A DNA stretch of 64,000 nt, taken from the NCBI GenBank assembly GCA_963931925.1, contig OZ007570.1, positions 45,835,691 to 45,899,690 of the forward strand. Direction: 5' to 3'. Under the pieces are notes generated by a model. It did not search any database, had not been told where the DNA came from, and saw only the letters and a program-made list of their open reading frames with translations. Below, piece by piece: positions 34,636 through 47,397 of the stretch. Position numbers and translations under genes: made by a program. This DNA is from Onchidella celtica. Lineage: Eukaryota > Mollusca > Gastropoda > Systellommatophora > Onchidiidae. Positions within the stretch are counted from its first letter, which is position 1; the number at the start of each line of letters is the position of its first letter.

Positions 34636-35661
34636 CCTCAGCTGAATCTCACTAAATCCCTCGGAATATTTCCCACTCTTTGCTATCCCTCCTTTTGTTT
34701 CTGAGGACGAAGGGAGGGAGAGAGGGAAAAAAATCAAAGAGTTTTCTCCTGCTCGCTGGCGTGTGCAACCACTTCTGCTTGGAATTTTGGTTATTGAATA
34801 AATGCCGCAAATGCGCAAGGCGAGAGATGTTCAGAAAGGTTCCGAGGGCACTGCTCCTCCATCCGCACGCGCTCTGTTACCACGAATTTCCGGCCCCCGA
34901 ATTGATTGACACATCAAGGGGAGGTCCAAACGAAAGGATAGCAAGGCGATTCGAGATTCTATTGGTCGGGATGAACAAACATGCCTGCAGAGAGCCGTCC
35001 TTCACAGAGCTGATGTGTGTATTTTCGTGAGTCTGGATTTTTGTTGATTTTCCGTGCCCGGGGATTAGCGAAGGCGCTTACAGCGTTGGGGGCAACCTTC
35101 GGGCGTATACTGACTGCTATTTGTTATGTCTTTTGAAACATAACCGTGTTTTCTGGGATACTTCGAGCCACCTTCACAGTCAGCGTTGTATTCACTGTCC
35201 GTGGTATTCCAAACTAACTAATAGCATTGATGCACTGCAACATCTTGTCCTGTTAGCTTACTTCTCTGTCTTCGTTAAGCATATATTCATTACCAACATC
35301 TTCAATTGTTGCTGTTGGTGAATACATCTGAACAACAATAGTAACAACAACAATAACAGCAGCAACAGCAGAGCATCAACAACAACAAAGTATTTTTTTT
35401 TTGGTGTAACTATCCAACAGTTTCGCTCAATCTCTGTCGGTTCCTTGCTGTAACTGTTTTAATCTGTTAGTAACATAGTATCTTCCAGTTGGTTACTGCG
35501 GTTGTTCATAGATGTGGAGAGACCACGCCATAGCGCAAGAAGTATGGCTCAGATATCATTTAGATAAGGAATAATAATTATCTTCAGGTTAACCATCATA
35601 TACATAGAAAGTGTGAAAATAATTAACCCCCCCCCCACACACACACACATGCACGTGGGCA

Positions 35662-35726
<65 letters not shown>

Positions 35727-37650
35727 TCAGAGGGAATTAAAGGTCTGTAAATATTCCCATTCAAAAAATATTTTATATTTGCTTAAGATTTCGTTATTAT
35801 TCCAATTACACAAATCCTTATTTAATCGCTCGCACACTATTCATTCTTTATAAAAGTGCACGCTTCCAATATCCAATACACGTGCGCAAATGAGTGAGTA
35901 AAGGAATTAGTGATTTATTTGAGTGTACGGAAATTTATAACAATGTCAACACAGAGACGAACGAACAAACAGAACAAGGAGAAACAACACAAAGCTAAAC
36001 GAAACAAAAATAATGCCCCCTCAAAACAACTACAACAAACCAGAGAAAAACAAAACAAGGGAAAAAAAACGAAACAAAACAACAACAGCAACAGATCCTT
36101 TCGGAGAACAAAAGGTACCACAAAACAATGACAAAAAAAAGACTAATATTAATAATAACAACAATACAAATCATCATCATATTTGAAAGGAAGTAAGGCC
36201 TCAAGTGTAATCATGAAAGGCTTTTTAACCACTGGGCCTTAAATTCTACAAAATATCACATTACCCATATAAAGACGTAAAGGTCGTAATGGGCATATTA
36301 TTTTAAAAGGTTTTGAAGTTCGCTGTATTTTCAATTCTTGAACTGCCACTACTTTGACGAGCCCATGCACCATTTGTATTGTCTCTATAAAACACCACAG
36401 CAAGACTTGGAATAAACTTAAAATAATTATGACCAAATAGTGGAAAAAAAAATCTCTGTTTCAAAGGCCCGCGCCACAAACAATAAAGAAATGTTACAAA
36501 TGATATGGAAGGGAAAAGTAACAAGCTTTTGGGCCCTGATGGATCTTCTTTAGGCAAAAAATTTTTTAGTAAATTTGAGTTTGAGTTTGAGTTTTGGGTT
36601 TTGCAGCGTATCGACACGACAACGGCCACTTTCAGCCTTTCACGGTCTATTTAGGTACACATTCTTTATCTATGTTTCGCATTCAGTACTTCTTAATTTA
36701 ACAATAGGGATTAAATACTTTTATAAAATTTTATCACATTGGTAAAGTTCTCAAGAGTTGTTTTGTATAGATCTGAAAAAAGTTTTGTAAATGAGTGTAA
36801 AAGTTTTCAAATCAAGTTGTAGATTAGAAATTGAAAAAGAACGTTAAAAATTCAAACTAAAATTAAAAAAACAAATGATGAAAACAGCAATGATAGCAAA
36901 CACAAAACAACGCACACACAAGCACTCAGATACACACACACACAAACGGTCCTTTCTGTCTATTACGAGTTCCTAATTGTGTTCAGTCTAGTTACCTGAG
37001 CGAACTTATTTGTCTGATTTATTGATGCTTATTCTAATCGATTAATCTAATTCATTGACAACTGGTATGATGCCTTTCTTAAATTAACACATCTAAGCAT
37101 CAAAAGTCTTCTAATTTACACTGGTAATTGATAATTTGACAAACTGTGCACAATTATAATAATTGGATACTATGATTCAATTTGTGAACTGCAATACATT
37201 TATCCAAATTTACAGTGTTGACATCTCGAGAAATCATGGAACAAATTCTGTTTCGTTCTTCTCGTGGATTAAATGTTGACTTTTCTTAGAAAGTAACACT
37301 AGCTGTGAAGATAATGTGATGGAAACAACATGTAGCTTAAGAGTCACATAAATTCGCCCACTTTTGACCACCTACACTTTGGCAATTTATTTTTACGGTT
37401 TGAATCGAGAGACCAGAAATAGAAAGCTTTGTGTGTGTGTGTGTGTGTGAGGGATGGAGTAGGTGGGGGTTGTCGGGGTGTCGCCGTGTTTGTATGTTTT
37501 AGGGGGAAGGGGGATATTTGAAAACCACCTTGAATTCACATACAGTTATAGACCCCTTTATGTCATTATGAATTTTGTTAACTTTTACGCAATGTGGACA
37601 TTTTTAAAGATTCATCTTCTCTGAGTTATTCATTCTACGTAAGAACGGTT
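34636..37650. other. Upstream region of Vgll, no gene recognised
   Basis: Likely holds the Vgll 5' UTR and promoter, but no TATA box or initiator can be assigned with confidence. A CAA/CAG tract lies at 35332-35390 and a C-run/(AC)n/(CT)n/(AC)n compound microsatellite at 35625-35727. Lys/Asn-rich ORFs near 36000 are A-rich artefacts. Confidence 0.4.
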
Positions 37651-37655
37651 TGGTC

Positions 37656-38006
37656 CAGTGGCGAAGCGTGGGGAATGGGGCCGGGCGGGGGGGGGGGGGG
37701 GGAGTGCAACAGGGGCAGTTGCCACGTTCGAAAAATTGTTAGGGGCGCAAAATTTACAAAGAAAAAATAAATAAATGAGAAATAATAAGTACTGAAATAG
37801 CGCGCCGTCCCTTCACATTGAAAATCTCCCCGAGTTCGAACATTCTACACAGTTTTTCCAAATGATGATGCAAATAATCGGCGCCCTGATCGGATCGTGC
37901 TTATAGCCCACGGGTCAGGGGTGGGTGTGTGTATGTGGGTGGTGGGGGGGGGGGGCTTGCAATACTTGCCTTGCCCCGGACGCTGGCAACCCACGCTCCG
38001 CCACTG
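37656..38006. mobile_element. Non-autonomous hAT element
   Basis: The terminal inverted repeats CAGTGGCGAAGCGTGGG (left) and CCCACGCTCCGCCACTG (right) match at 16 of 17 positions and start with the CAGTGGCG typical of hAT elements. The flanks GTTTGGTC and GTTAGGGC are an imperfect 8-bp target duplication (6 of 8). Length 351 bp, with two G-rich runs and no ORF. Confidence 0.85.
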
Positions 38007-39744
38007 GTTAGGGCAACAAATTTTACATTTGCAAATCCGAGATAACAACAAATATTTGAATTGAATTTTTTGTATGAAATCTCACACAGACCTTTGCTTC
38101 TATGATTATTGCTTTCCTGACTGGCAAATACAGGCCTGGAAACAGTTCTGGCACTTTGTGGAGTTGCAGTTTAATTTCATATCATGTCTTGCACTTCACA
38201 TGCAATGGGTAGGCGATTTTCCTAAGTCTTGTGCATATGTTAGCTTCGTATTGTATCTACTTCAGTAATGTAAGCACTCTGGTCAATCAATCAATTCCCC
38301 ACCACTTCAGTGGAGACCACTACAAGTGTAGTAAATTCTACTTCCGCGTACTAATACCTTTGATCCAAAGGGCAGCAGGGAGCTTACCTTTGACGCGATG
38401 CCTCATTCTTGCACGGGGTAATAACAATCCATCACTGTTGTGGTCATAAACGTGAGCATTGCATGAGGATGTGTCGAGGGAGGAGGGGAGGGGGAGCTAT
38501 GTTAGAACACGTGCCACTGTTTTGTCTGCGTAAGGTCGAGTGATAGCATCAACAGATCATTTGGAACGGGCGTGTGGTCGCAGCTTGTTATTATTACATT
38601 GATGATGGTGTGGCTTCAACGTAACAACTGCTCACCCGGGTTTGTCTTGGAATACACTAATCTGTCTTTCATATAGACCAGTGATAGTGCAAGAACTAAG
38701 ATTGCCATGGTAAACTCATTAATTTCTACCTTTCATCTCCCGTAGCTTTTGAAGTCCCCGCCGCCCAATAGTGTTGTTTGTCGTTCAGTTAATTAATTTA
38801 GTACAATAATTTAATTTTTGACCACACATCCAAAACGTATGAAAATTTGTGTACTGCCTCAACTTTCGACGATAAATAACACGTGGACTCATTCATTTTG
38901 GACAAATTTAGTCTTTTATATTCTTTATTTACAACTGTTTTGAGCTGCTGAAGAGAGACAGAGAGAGATATTTTTGTCGAACAGAATAAAAAAGTAAAAT
39001 CGGAAATTTCATTCTTCGCCTAACCAACGCACAAACAACACACACAAATCAACAACAACAACAACCGCAAAATCGGTAGTTTTAGATGAAATGTATTTTG
39101 GCTGCTTGGTCCAAAGCGCCACAACCAATTCAATCCCGTGAAATGTAACTGACAGTAGTAATAAGAGTAGTGCACTCGTATTTCAGTGGATTGTTCCTTC
39201 AGATCAAACCCCCGGTGCACTGGCCGATTTTCAGAGGAGCTATTTGGATGATGACGTCACGACAACTAGTTTCCATGACAGCCGTGCGCCAACCAACTTA
39301 AGCTGGATCTCATTAAACTCTGTGTTGTGATGTCACCATCCAGTGCGCCAGACCTCATGGGTCAGCGACATATCGTAAGGCAGATGAATTAGATCATGAA
39401 TGTTGCAGCGTCAAGAAAAGCACTCAGCAACAACCTCCCCCGCTCCCCCCATTTCCACCCCAATAACAGTTCCACTAGGAAATCAACACACACACACACA
39501 CACCCACCACCACACATATACACACACGCACGGACACAGACACACACATACATAACGCAAAATCAAAGGCCCACAATAGGGGCAGGTACAACTTTGAAAA
39601 GTGGGATTAAAAAGTAAAACGCATTATTTAAATTTCATTATGTGGAAACTTATTCTTTACGATGATGGAGCCATCTGATATTTCTGCACTGCATATGGGG
39701 GGGGGGGGGTGGGGGCAGACAGACAGACAGGCAGGCAGGCAGGC

Positions 39745-39793
<49 letters not shown>

Positions 39794-40412
39794 GGCAGGC
39801 AGGCAGGCAGGCAGGCAGACAGAGCTAAATTTTCCACCATGCTCAATGGCCAAATGTGATATAAAAAGAACTCTTAACACAAAAGCTTTAATTATTAACA
39901 AGTTTATCATTTAATGCTGGCTGCAGAAATCTCAAATTGCCGGAGTTTCAAGTTAAAAAGCACATGCCATTGCCAAGAAAATCAAAAAGAGATAATGAAA
40001 CAAAACAAAAATACATTTAAAAAAAGTACTTTGGTAAAACAAAAGGAGAGAATGGTGTTGGCCCCCAATAAAATACATACAAATACATGGTGTGTACCAC
40101 TGACACTGTACATCATCTAACATGATGGCTGGAGAACAAAATTCATGTAAATAATATTGAGAAAATAATGTTATTTGCAAGAGTTTTTTTGGCATTACAA
40201 TTGGTAGTCAGTACCGAATGACAAGTTGCTTGGAGCTCAAAAATGTTAATATTAGAAGTCTTAAGCCATAAATAAGCACTGATTTAAATAATATCTGCTG
40301 AAATTAAGGACATCATTCTTCTGAATTAATGATATAAATAATAACATTAACCACAACAACAAAAATACTCACAATGTACAAATATGTGTAATCAGTACCA
40401 TACAAATTCACA
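38007..40412. other. Non-coding stretch with microsatellites
   Basis: A hairpin is formed by GGATGATGACGTCACGACA near 39247 and the reverse complement of GGATGGTGACATCACAACA near 39325. A CA microsatellite lies at 39485-39560, and a G run followed by (GACA)/(GGCA)n at 39700-39826. No gene recognised. Confidence 0.5.
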
Positions 40413-40662
40413 ACCTTAGTTTTTGTTTGTTCGATCTTCATTTTATGAAGAACTGGAGATCTTTTAAGTCTGTGGGAAAGGTACAACAACTACACACTTT
40501 GACACTTGTTTAAAGTGCATTGTCTATGGCATTTATCAAGCTATTAAAATATACAGTTCCAGTTTATTCCAACTCCTTTTCATAATACTACAGCCACAAA
40601 CTTTTAACGCTAAATTTCTTAGTTGTGCAAAAAGTGGAATTGGAACAAACAAGAACTAAGGT
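40413..40662. mobile_element. MITE family E, copy 4
   Basis: A 250-bp copy with ends ACCTTAGTTTTTGTTTGTTC and GGAACAAACAAGAACTAAGGT. The interior matches the family in reverse order relative to copies 1-3, so it is inserted in the opposite orientation. Confidence 0.8.
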
Positions 40663-43228
40663 TGCATATTGGAAGAAAGATATTAGGAATGAAACAACCA
40701 TCAGAAATCAGATAGGAAATGTGATCTTCTCCTCTGCAAACAACAAAATACATTATAGTGTTAAATCAGTTTACAAATTAAAGATGCTCTGTCAGTGCAT
40801 AGAATTTAAATGAAGAGATGCTCTCCACCTTTAACCCATTAATAAGGAGAAAAAAGTGATTAAATGAAGACATACATTGTACTAACTTAAAGCTACCCAT
40901 ATGATTGCCCTACACATGTAATGAAATAAAACAGCATGATTCAATGCCATCAAAAATACTGTAACATACACTGAACACAGATCCTTAAAATCTCTCTTGG
41001 ATCTACCCACTGCAGTTTCTGAAGTCAATAATAACTGAAAAGACTGTGATATTTGCTTCATATTCTAAAAATCAAGGGCCTCCAGATAAGCAAATTGTAA
41101 CTTAGTTTTTTACAAAATTTTCAGGAGAAGCATAACACTGAATAGCTTCCTTAATCAGATTTAATAGTTACGATTATATTAAAAACAGTTATTTAAGCCT
41201 TAGTTTTCAAACTTTAACCCCACCCCCCCTCTTAAAATACAACCTGCATGGCTACAAATAGGCCTATGTCAAATATCTCAATTTTTTAAAAAGGGCAAGT
41301 TTCAATAGTTTTTTATGAGGCTCTCAAAATGCTGCCTGGACATTTCATTCATTTAGCCCAAAAAACCTAAAAGTTAGTATCCGACTTACAAAACAAAAAA
41401 TCATTCTACCAGACAAGAGTTAAGTGGGCTGGGTGGGAAATAATTTAAGAAGGATTGTTAACATTGTGGTTCCTCTATACAGCTGCATAATTTTGTCGGA
41501 AAGAATGAAATAAAATCATGACTTAGCAATGCTAATATGTTGACTTATCAGATCTCAGACAGTGGACCTTACACACTGGTACAGTCTGTTGAGTTTTGTC
41601 AAGATACAGCAACTGTGCAACAGCTCACATTGAGGTCAATAATAACTTTCTCTCAGAATTACATCTCTTTTGTTTCACATGCAAAAACACCAACAATAAT
41701 ATTAAAAAGATTGTCGGTAAAGTTAAAATTTAAAGCATGTTAAAATACTTTTTAATCTTCGCCATATGTTGCTAAAAACTATGCATGGCGCATGTCATGG
41801 TGTCTAATTGACATCAAACTCCAAAAAAGAGAACAATTTATTAGGATATCCCCTTTAAAAGTGTGGTGTCTATCTGAACATATGCATAGGGCTATATAAC
41901 AATAAAATTCTCTTTAGGAGTGTGGGTATCTGAGACCTCAGGGCATACGACTAAAGATATGACAATAAAATCCCACAATAAAGTCTTGCAAAGTATGGGG
42001 TCTTTGAGATTAAATACATTATTTTATGTGGTGCTATGACACTGTATTACAAAAATATGTGATTCTCATTCAATGCTGAAGCAAGTAAGATCATAGTACA
42101 GGTCCACAATTCTTTATACATTTTTTAATATGTAATTCCCAAATCAGAATTGCTCTGAGGACGAATAGCTTCCTGCCTTGAATCTCACCCATGTACACAA
42201 CAGACTCAATGTGTGCCAAACCTGAACTAAAACTCTTACTGTTGATAGCATTACTGCGGAAGACTTGAACATTGTTTTTCTGTATGGCATTGTGTAAAAC
42301 AATTTAGTGTTATCTTTTGTCACAACTGAGCTTTCTAGTGTTAAAAAGACATTATAAAAGAATTTTTCACGAATAGGAAACACAACTGAACAGAAAACAC
42401 AGAAATACTTGTACACAATGGAATTACAACATTTGATTGACAAATACAGATTAGAATTATTAGTTGGCTTGCTGACTTGCAGAATACACATATGTGATAT
42501 CTTCAGTTGACTTTCAAACAGTGATGATGAAAATGCATCTTTTTTTTTTAATGAGTTAATTAAATAAAAATTAAAGACTGAATTTCATCTAAATTGGATG
42601 AGTCTACATAATTTATAGTCAAAAAATCAATGCAGCACACAAAGTTTCATAATTTTTAATTACACAGACATGAAACTTTACGTGCTTACATGTTCATCCT
42701 GTAGCTCCATAATGATAATATACTGACTGTCAGCCAAAGTATATTTAATTCAATGTTTTGGTGATTCTGTCACATTTCCTTTATGAGACTGTCATATATT
42801 TAACTTCCTAACTTACTGGATTGCTGATGACAGTCAGCTAATCAGTACCTTGAATGAACTATCACTGCACCCTACAAAAAATTACATATAAAATTAAACC
42901 TGTACAAAACTTAATCTTTGGCAAGTTTCATTATTGCATCAGCAATTTCAAGCATTGTTGCACCGCGAATATATCGTCAGCTCCATTTTCGCAAAGAAGG
43001 AGATAATCATTTCTTGCACTGGACTGATAATATATTGTATATCCAAACCACTATATATGTCTAAAGTACATACAATGATAGAAAAAAGACTTGAAACTCT
43101 CATGACAGTGAGACTACAAGAGATCTTTAGAAAAATAGATCTCCTGGCCCTCGACTTTCTGACCCTCTATGGGGGCTGGGCTAAGCCATCAAAAGATTTG
43201 CATAACCCGACCAAAAACTGGGCATAAG
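40663..43228. other. Non-coding stretch
   Basis: AT-rich and without a recognised gene. Short ORFs such as 42144-42491 (minus) show no domain. Confidence 0.45.
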
Positions 43229-43240
43229 ATATGAAGTTGT

Positions 43241-43858
43241 CCAAAGCAAAGGTGGTGCTTTTGACGGATGCACTGTCAGTATTACAGAGTCTCCAAAGTG
43301 AAACATGTGACATGTATTCCCTGTCTGAAAGACTGCACACCCTCAGCAATGATTGTGAAGAACTACATCTGCAGTGGATCCCTTCACATGTCGGCATACA
43401 AGGAAATGAGAAAGCAGACAAACTGGCAAAGGCAGGAAGTACAAAAATGCAAACAAATGTCCCAACCTCTTTTTCAGAAATAAAAACCCTGATAGTGATA
43501 GATCAAAAACTGAAAACAACCTACCCCCCAAACAAGGATGCGTATTATGAACTCCCAAGACAAGACCAAGTGATTATTTTCCGCTTAAGGACAGGACACA
43601 CAAAACTGAAGAAACATCTTAACAAAATAAAAATAACCCAGTCGTCGCTCTGCAGTTATGGTCAAGAAGAAACAGTCACCCATGTACTACAGGAATGTCC
43701 CAATTATGAAGAAAACAGAAGCTTTTACTGGCCCAGCCCAATACCTGTAGATGAAAAACTAAATGGGAATGTAAACAATTTACTACAAACAGTTAATTTT
43801 ATTAGAAAATCGGGAGTTATAGTGTGATTACTTAGTGTACGAAAGAAGAAGAAGAAGA
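43241..43858 (+). mobile_element. 5'-truncated LINE with RNase H domain and 12-bp target duplication
   Basis: The insert is bounded by a perfect direct repeat ATATGAAGTTGT at 43229-43240 and 43859-43870. It encodes an intact C-terminal end of a LINE polyprotein: an RNase H portion with LLTDALSVLQSLQ and WIPSHVGIQGNEKADKLA, then a Cys/His tail with CSYGQEETVTHVLQECP. It stops at 43827 and ends in a (GAA)n tail. RNase H places it among LINE clades that carry this domain (I, R1, Ingi and relatives). The apparent start ATG at 43231 lies in the host target-site copy, so no protein start is implied. Confidence 0.9.
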
Positions 43859-44591
43859 ATATGAAGTTGTAAGTATAATCTGGCATCCAATCTTTGTTGG
43901 GTTTTCCGTAAATAACTTGGTCAGTTTGCAGCTTAGATCTCGCATTGCAGCTGATTTGGACAAAGAATTAAAAAATACATGTTCTATGACCATTCTCTAC
44001 GTTCTAGCTGCACCTGTCCATCTTAGTCATTCTACCTGTCAAATCCTGTGAGCGCTACCAAGTGATATAACATCTTAATTAAAATTAAAATACCAAGGAC
44101 TCACGGTCCTGCAGCTTTCCATTGCCCCCATAATGAAAATGTGAAACATACATACTTTACGCAGACAAATCTTGAAACTCAATGAACATTTCTGAAGATA
44201 AACGATTTTCTTTGTGCTAAATATGGGTTTTTAAACAATATGCCTTGTAAGCAAAACCATTATTTTGTTCTATACTATAGAAGAGCCAGTAGGTTGCACA
44301 ATTAGGACTACCCAAAGTACAAAGTATCCGTGCCAGCGGTTTCATGTCTGGGTTCCTGATTAAAACTGACTTAGTTGTACAAACTCCTTTTTCCTATTAT
44401 ATCAAAACATAAAATTTTAACTCAAAGAAATCATCAGCATGTCTGGATGGGACAGATCCGTCCCACTGTGGTTTATATTCACAAAGTGTAGTTTGGAATT
44501 TTAATTTTCTCATATCTCTTTGGAATTCTATCAGTTATCTGGAGTTAAAAAACGGTTTTTCATCAGTAGTAGGCTAGCTGGTGCCTCAACC

Positions 44592-45410
44592 TCAGTCCAC
44601 TTCTGGAGATGAGACAGTCCATTTGATAAAGACAGTTTCTTTTTCATGGACAAATCCCCTTTTTTTCAGCTCATTAAAAGTTACATCTTCAAATGAGCCT
44701 GTAGCAGTTTTAAGGCAAAATGTGGCCGGTCTACCCATCATTTCCTTATCAGGTCTCAGATGGCGCATGGCAACACTGTTTCCTTCAAACAATGGAGAAT
44801 AAGACCCTGAATTTTTATTCAAAATGAAGCCCGTGACATTAAAATACCTGCAAACTTTCAGTGACTCATTGTACAGTCCATAAATTGACAGCTGAGCATT
44901 TACTTCACCCGTTTTACTGAACCACATACTGAGCTGGACTTTACATGGGCAGCTAGAGTGCAAGAGGACAGGACTGGCTACTTTGCTGCCATTGGCAATT
45001 AGTCGATCCACTCTTCTTATCTTTAATACAGAACCTTCTTCTTGGAGATAAACACTGCTTGTCACACTAGCTGAATCAGAATCCGTGACCCAATTCTCTG
45101 ATCCCACAGAAGCAATTCTCTGCAGGTTTGACTGCTGTGGTTGTGGCACCACCAAACATGGTTCTTTATTAAACTCTAAGCCAGCACTTGTCATCCCGGG
45201 ATGTTCATCATATATTTCAAGACCATGAATACCATTCTTAGCAACTTCTGTTAGAATCACTGACAACTGTGATGAAATGTGTTCCAAATGCTGCATGATC
45301 TCTTGGTGCTGAGTTTGATTCTGCTCCATCAATTCCCTCTTTATTTGAAGAATCAAGTCAGCTGGTTCTTTGGTGGGCTGTTGAATGTAAGTCTGAGCCT
45401 GTGCAGCTCC
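44592..45410 (-). CDS. Gene A coding exon 2 (coiled coil and MATH)
   Basis: The acceptor CTGTCCTTCAG lies directly before 45410, and the frame enters as Gly-Ala-Ala-Gln. Open for 272 codons to TGA at 44594-44592. The whole MATH domain is in this one exon, unlike gene B, where an intron cuts it. Confidence 0.85.
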   Translation of the reverse strand, partial: GAAQAQTYIQQPTKEPADLILQIKRELMEQNQTQHQEIMQHLEHISSQLSVILTEVAKNGIHGLEIYDEHPGMTSAGLEFNKEPCLVVPQPQQSNLQRIASVGSENWVTDSDSASVTSSVYLQEEGSVLKIRRVDRLIANGSKVASPVLLHSSCPCKVQLSMWFSKTGEVNAQLSIYGLYNESLKVCRYFNVTGFILNKNSGSYSPLFEGNSVAMRHLRPDKEMMGRPATFCLKTATGSFEDVTFNELKKRGFVHEKETVFIKWTVSSPEVD

Positions 45411-47006
45411 CTGAAGGACAGAAAAAGAATGGCTGTAAAAATTCCATTATAGATCTGGTACTACTATAGCTAAAAATATTTGCAACGTACAAAAGAATAA
45501 TTAAAATGAAAGCTGTTTTAAACAACACTTTTTCTGAAGTGCTGATGTACTTAACCACTTATAAAGATAATTTCTAGACTTTGTTTTGATTTTTTTTGTT
45601 GATTTTAATTTAATTTTAAATGAAATAAAGTTTAGTTCTGAAAGTACCTTTGAATTTGATACAGACACAATCGTTGGATATTTGCGAACAGTCAGCATGC
45701 ATAATTACATTGACTAACATAGTGCTTCTTCCACATCAGATGATTACAACTAGCATAAATTATATTCTCAGAATTACTCTGGCTCAGTGATGAGTTTAAA
45801 GTGGCCAGCACAGGTTCCAAAGAGAGTTAATGTAACTGCTTCCAGTTAAAGACAATTTAGTGGGTCTAGTCTGACTAAGGAACAGATTTCCAAACATATA
45901 TATAATTTTACTAAAAGAATAAAAGCCTTGTTTTAACTTAATTTTACATGTGGGGTGTTAAATATGTGTTTCATATCTTGCTGTAAATATCAATGCAATT
46001 TTTAAGACATTTTATTAATATTCATTTATTTAACGTATCTATTTTTTTCTTGCCTGCAGGTAAATGGGGAATCAAGAATTCCATAACGGGGCTGGCACTC
46101 TAGTAGGCGAAAAATATTCAAATGATAAATGCAAGACAAAAAAAATTTAAATTATGGAAGAGTGAAGAATACCTCCTATAAATAAAGGTCTGTTTTTTGG
46201 CAGGTTCTTGTGTAAAATGTGTTGCACCAATATGTGGCTTATGCAGATAATGATACACCTTGAACAAACAGTTTCTAACCATGGTGCTCCTGACAGGCAA
46301 AAAGTGAAAAATAATACAGTCCTCACTGATTACAATCTGGTCACAGGATTGACACAAAGTTTGCTCATAGGAATGACATCACAATTATGCAGATCTATTG
46401 GTTATGACATTGTGCCACTGTCAGTTTGAATTTATGGAAGAAATTCACCTCTGTGGCAGTCCCGCAAACCACAAGAAAATCTTGTCCAAATCAACGTCAG
46501 ATGGATTAAGGGATGTTGGTTGGGTATAATGTCCTACCGATATGTTCAAACCAAATGATGTCATTCTTCGGATTCTGTTGTTCTTGGGGTCCTGGTGTTT
46601 GCTGAGATGAAAGCTTGAAATGCGACTGCATGCAGCCAGCATCATTAGGTCAATCAGATGTAGATTTCTGTAGGATTGGGGGGGATTACCCTAGAGGTAC
46701 TTTCCCTAACCAACATCCGCATGATGTCATAACCAGCTGATTTATGTAGGAATGATGTCATTCCTATGTACGAATTTGACGTCAATTCTTAGCATCAGAT
46801 TTCCATAGGGTTGATGGCTGGGCACAAATTAAACAATACAATTACAGGTACAGTACCTGCAAATTAGGACATAAAGGTACCTGAGCCCCTGTCGTGTTCC
46901 GAGCTGCAGCATTTTTAAATTCCATCTCAAGATGCCATATCTTCAAGAATTGATCTTTTGTGAGTCCCTGTCTTGTAGCCTCCTTAAAAGCTGTCAGGAA
47001 ATCCAT
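44592..47006 (-). CDS. TRAF/MATH-domain protein, gene A (two coding exons)
   Basis: Exons 47006-46881 and 45410-44592 join in phase 0 to give 314 aa. Residues 1-42 form a short helix-like exon MDFLTAFKEA...GLTKDQFLKIW. Residues about 61-100 are a predicted coiled coil (LQIKRELMEQNQTQHQEIMQ...), and residues about 169-308 look like a TRAF-C/MATH domain: VLKIRRVDRL, SPVLLHSSCPCKVQLSMWF, then near the end FNELKKRGFVHEKETVFIKWTV, equivalent to the D-x-x-K-x-x-Y-V-x-D-D-x-x-F-I strand of TRAFs. No RING or zinc finger is present. MATH domains bind short peptide motifs and often act as trimeric adaptors through the coiled coil; that role is inferred. The gene is a paralogue of the gene at 54610-57187 in the same orientation. 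Confidence 0.82.
45411..46880 (-). other. Gene A intron 1
   Basis: Donor CAG|GTACCT at 46880 and acceptor TTCAG at 45411. It contains two F2 repeats facing each other (46340-46520 and 46660-46835). Confidence 0.75.
46340..46835. repeat. Two F2 repeats in inverted orientation
   Basis: The forward copy at 46340-46520 begins TTTGCTCATAGGAATGACATC. The reverse copy at 46660-46835 contains GATGTCATTCCTATGTACG. Together they could form a long imperfect hairpin within gene A intron 1. Confidence 0.65.
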
Positions 47007-47056
47007 GCTGGCAGACCAGATTTTTTCAGAGAGGACTGACAGTTAGAATATTCAGC
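46881..47056 (-). CDS. Gene A first coding exon with 5' UTR part
   Basis: The coding part is 47006-46881 (42 codons, MDFLTAF...), ending at the donor CAG|GTACC. Upstream, ACTTTAATTCACAG|GCTG ending at 47057 is a good acceptor, so this exon probably starts at 47056 and a non-coding first exon lies further upstream. Confidence 0.75.
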
Positions 47057-47209
47057 CTGTGAATTAAAGTAAAATTAGGATACTAAGTAAATGTCAGAGT
47101 CATATTAAATCGAACAGTTCTGTCGCATTTTGAAAAATATTGATATTTTGAAAACAACTAAAAATGCTCTTACGTAGCTGCCCTGCCAACAACTTTATGG
47201 AAAAGACTA

Positions 47210-47362
47210 ACATCAAGTTTGCTCACAGGAATGATATATCATTCCTAGGTAGATCGGCTAGCTGGATATAACATCATGCTGACATCAGTCTCCTATGGTA
47301 TTCCTACCTACCCAGAAATCCTGTACAAATCTACATCAGACTGATGCAGGCATGCTGGCTGG
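47210..47362 (+). repeat. Interspersed repeat F2, copy 4
   Basis: Contains AAGTTTGCTCACAGGAATGA, ATCATTCCTAGGTAGATCGG, a GATATAACATCATGCTGACA block and GCAGGCATGCTGGCTGG, in the family order. It lies 36 bp from a piggyBac-type element. Confidence 0.65.
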
Positions 47363-47397
47363 AAGTGTCTCTTTTAGGAAACAGTGAAGTATCTTAA

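Noticed and set aside
35910-36131. Lys/Gln/Asn-rich ORF
   Set aside because: A-rich low-complexity sequence with no domain or splice context.
43343-43558. Minus-strand ORF
   Set aside because: Antisense to the LINE RNase H frame.
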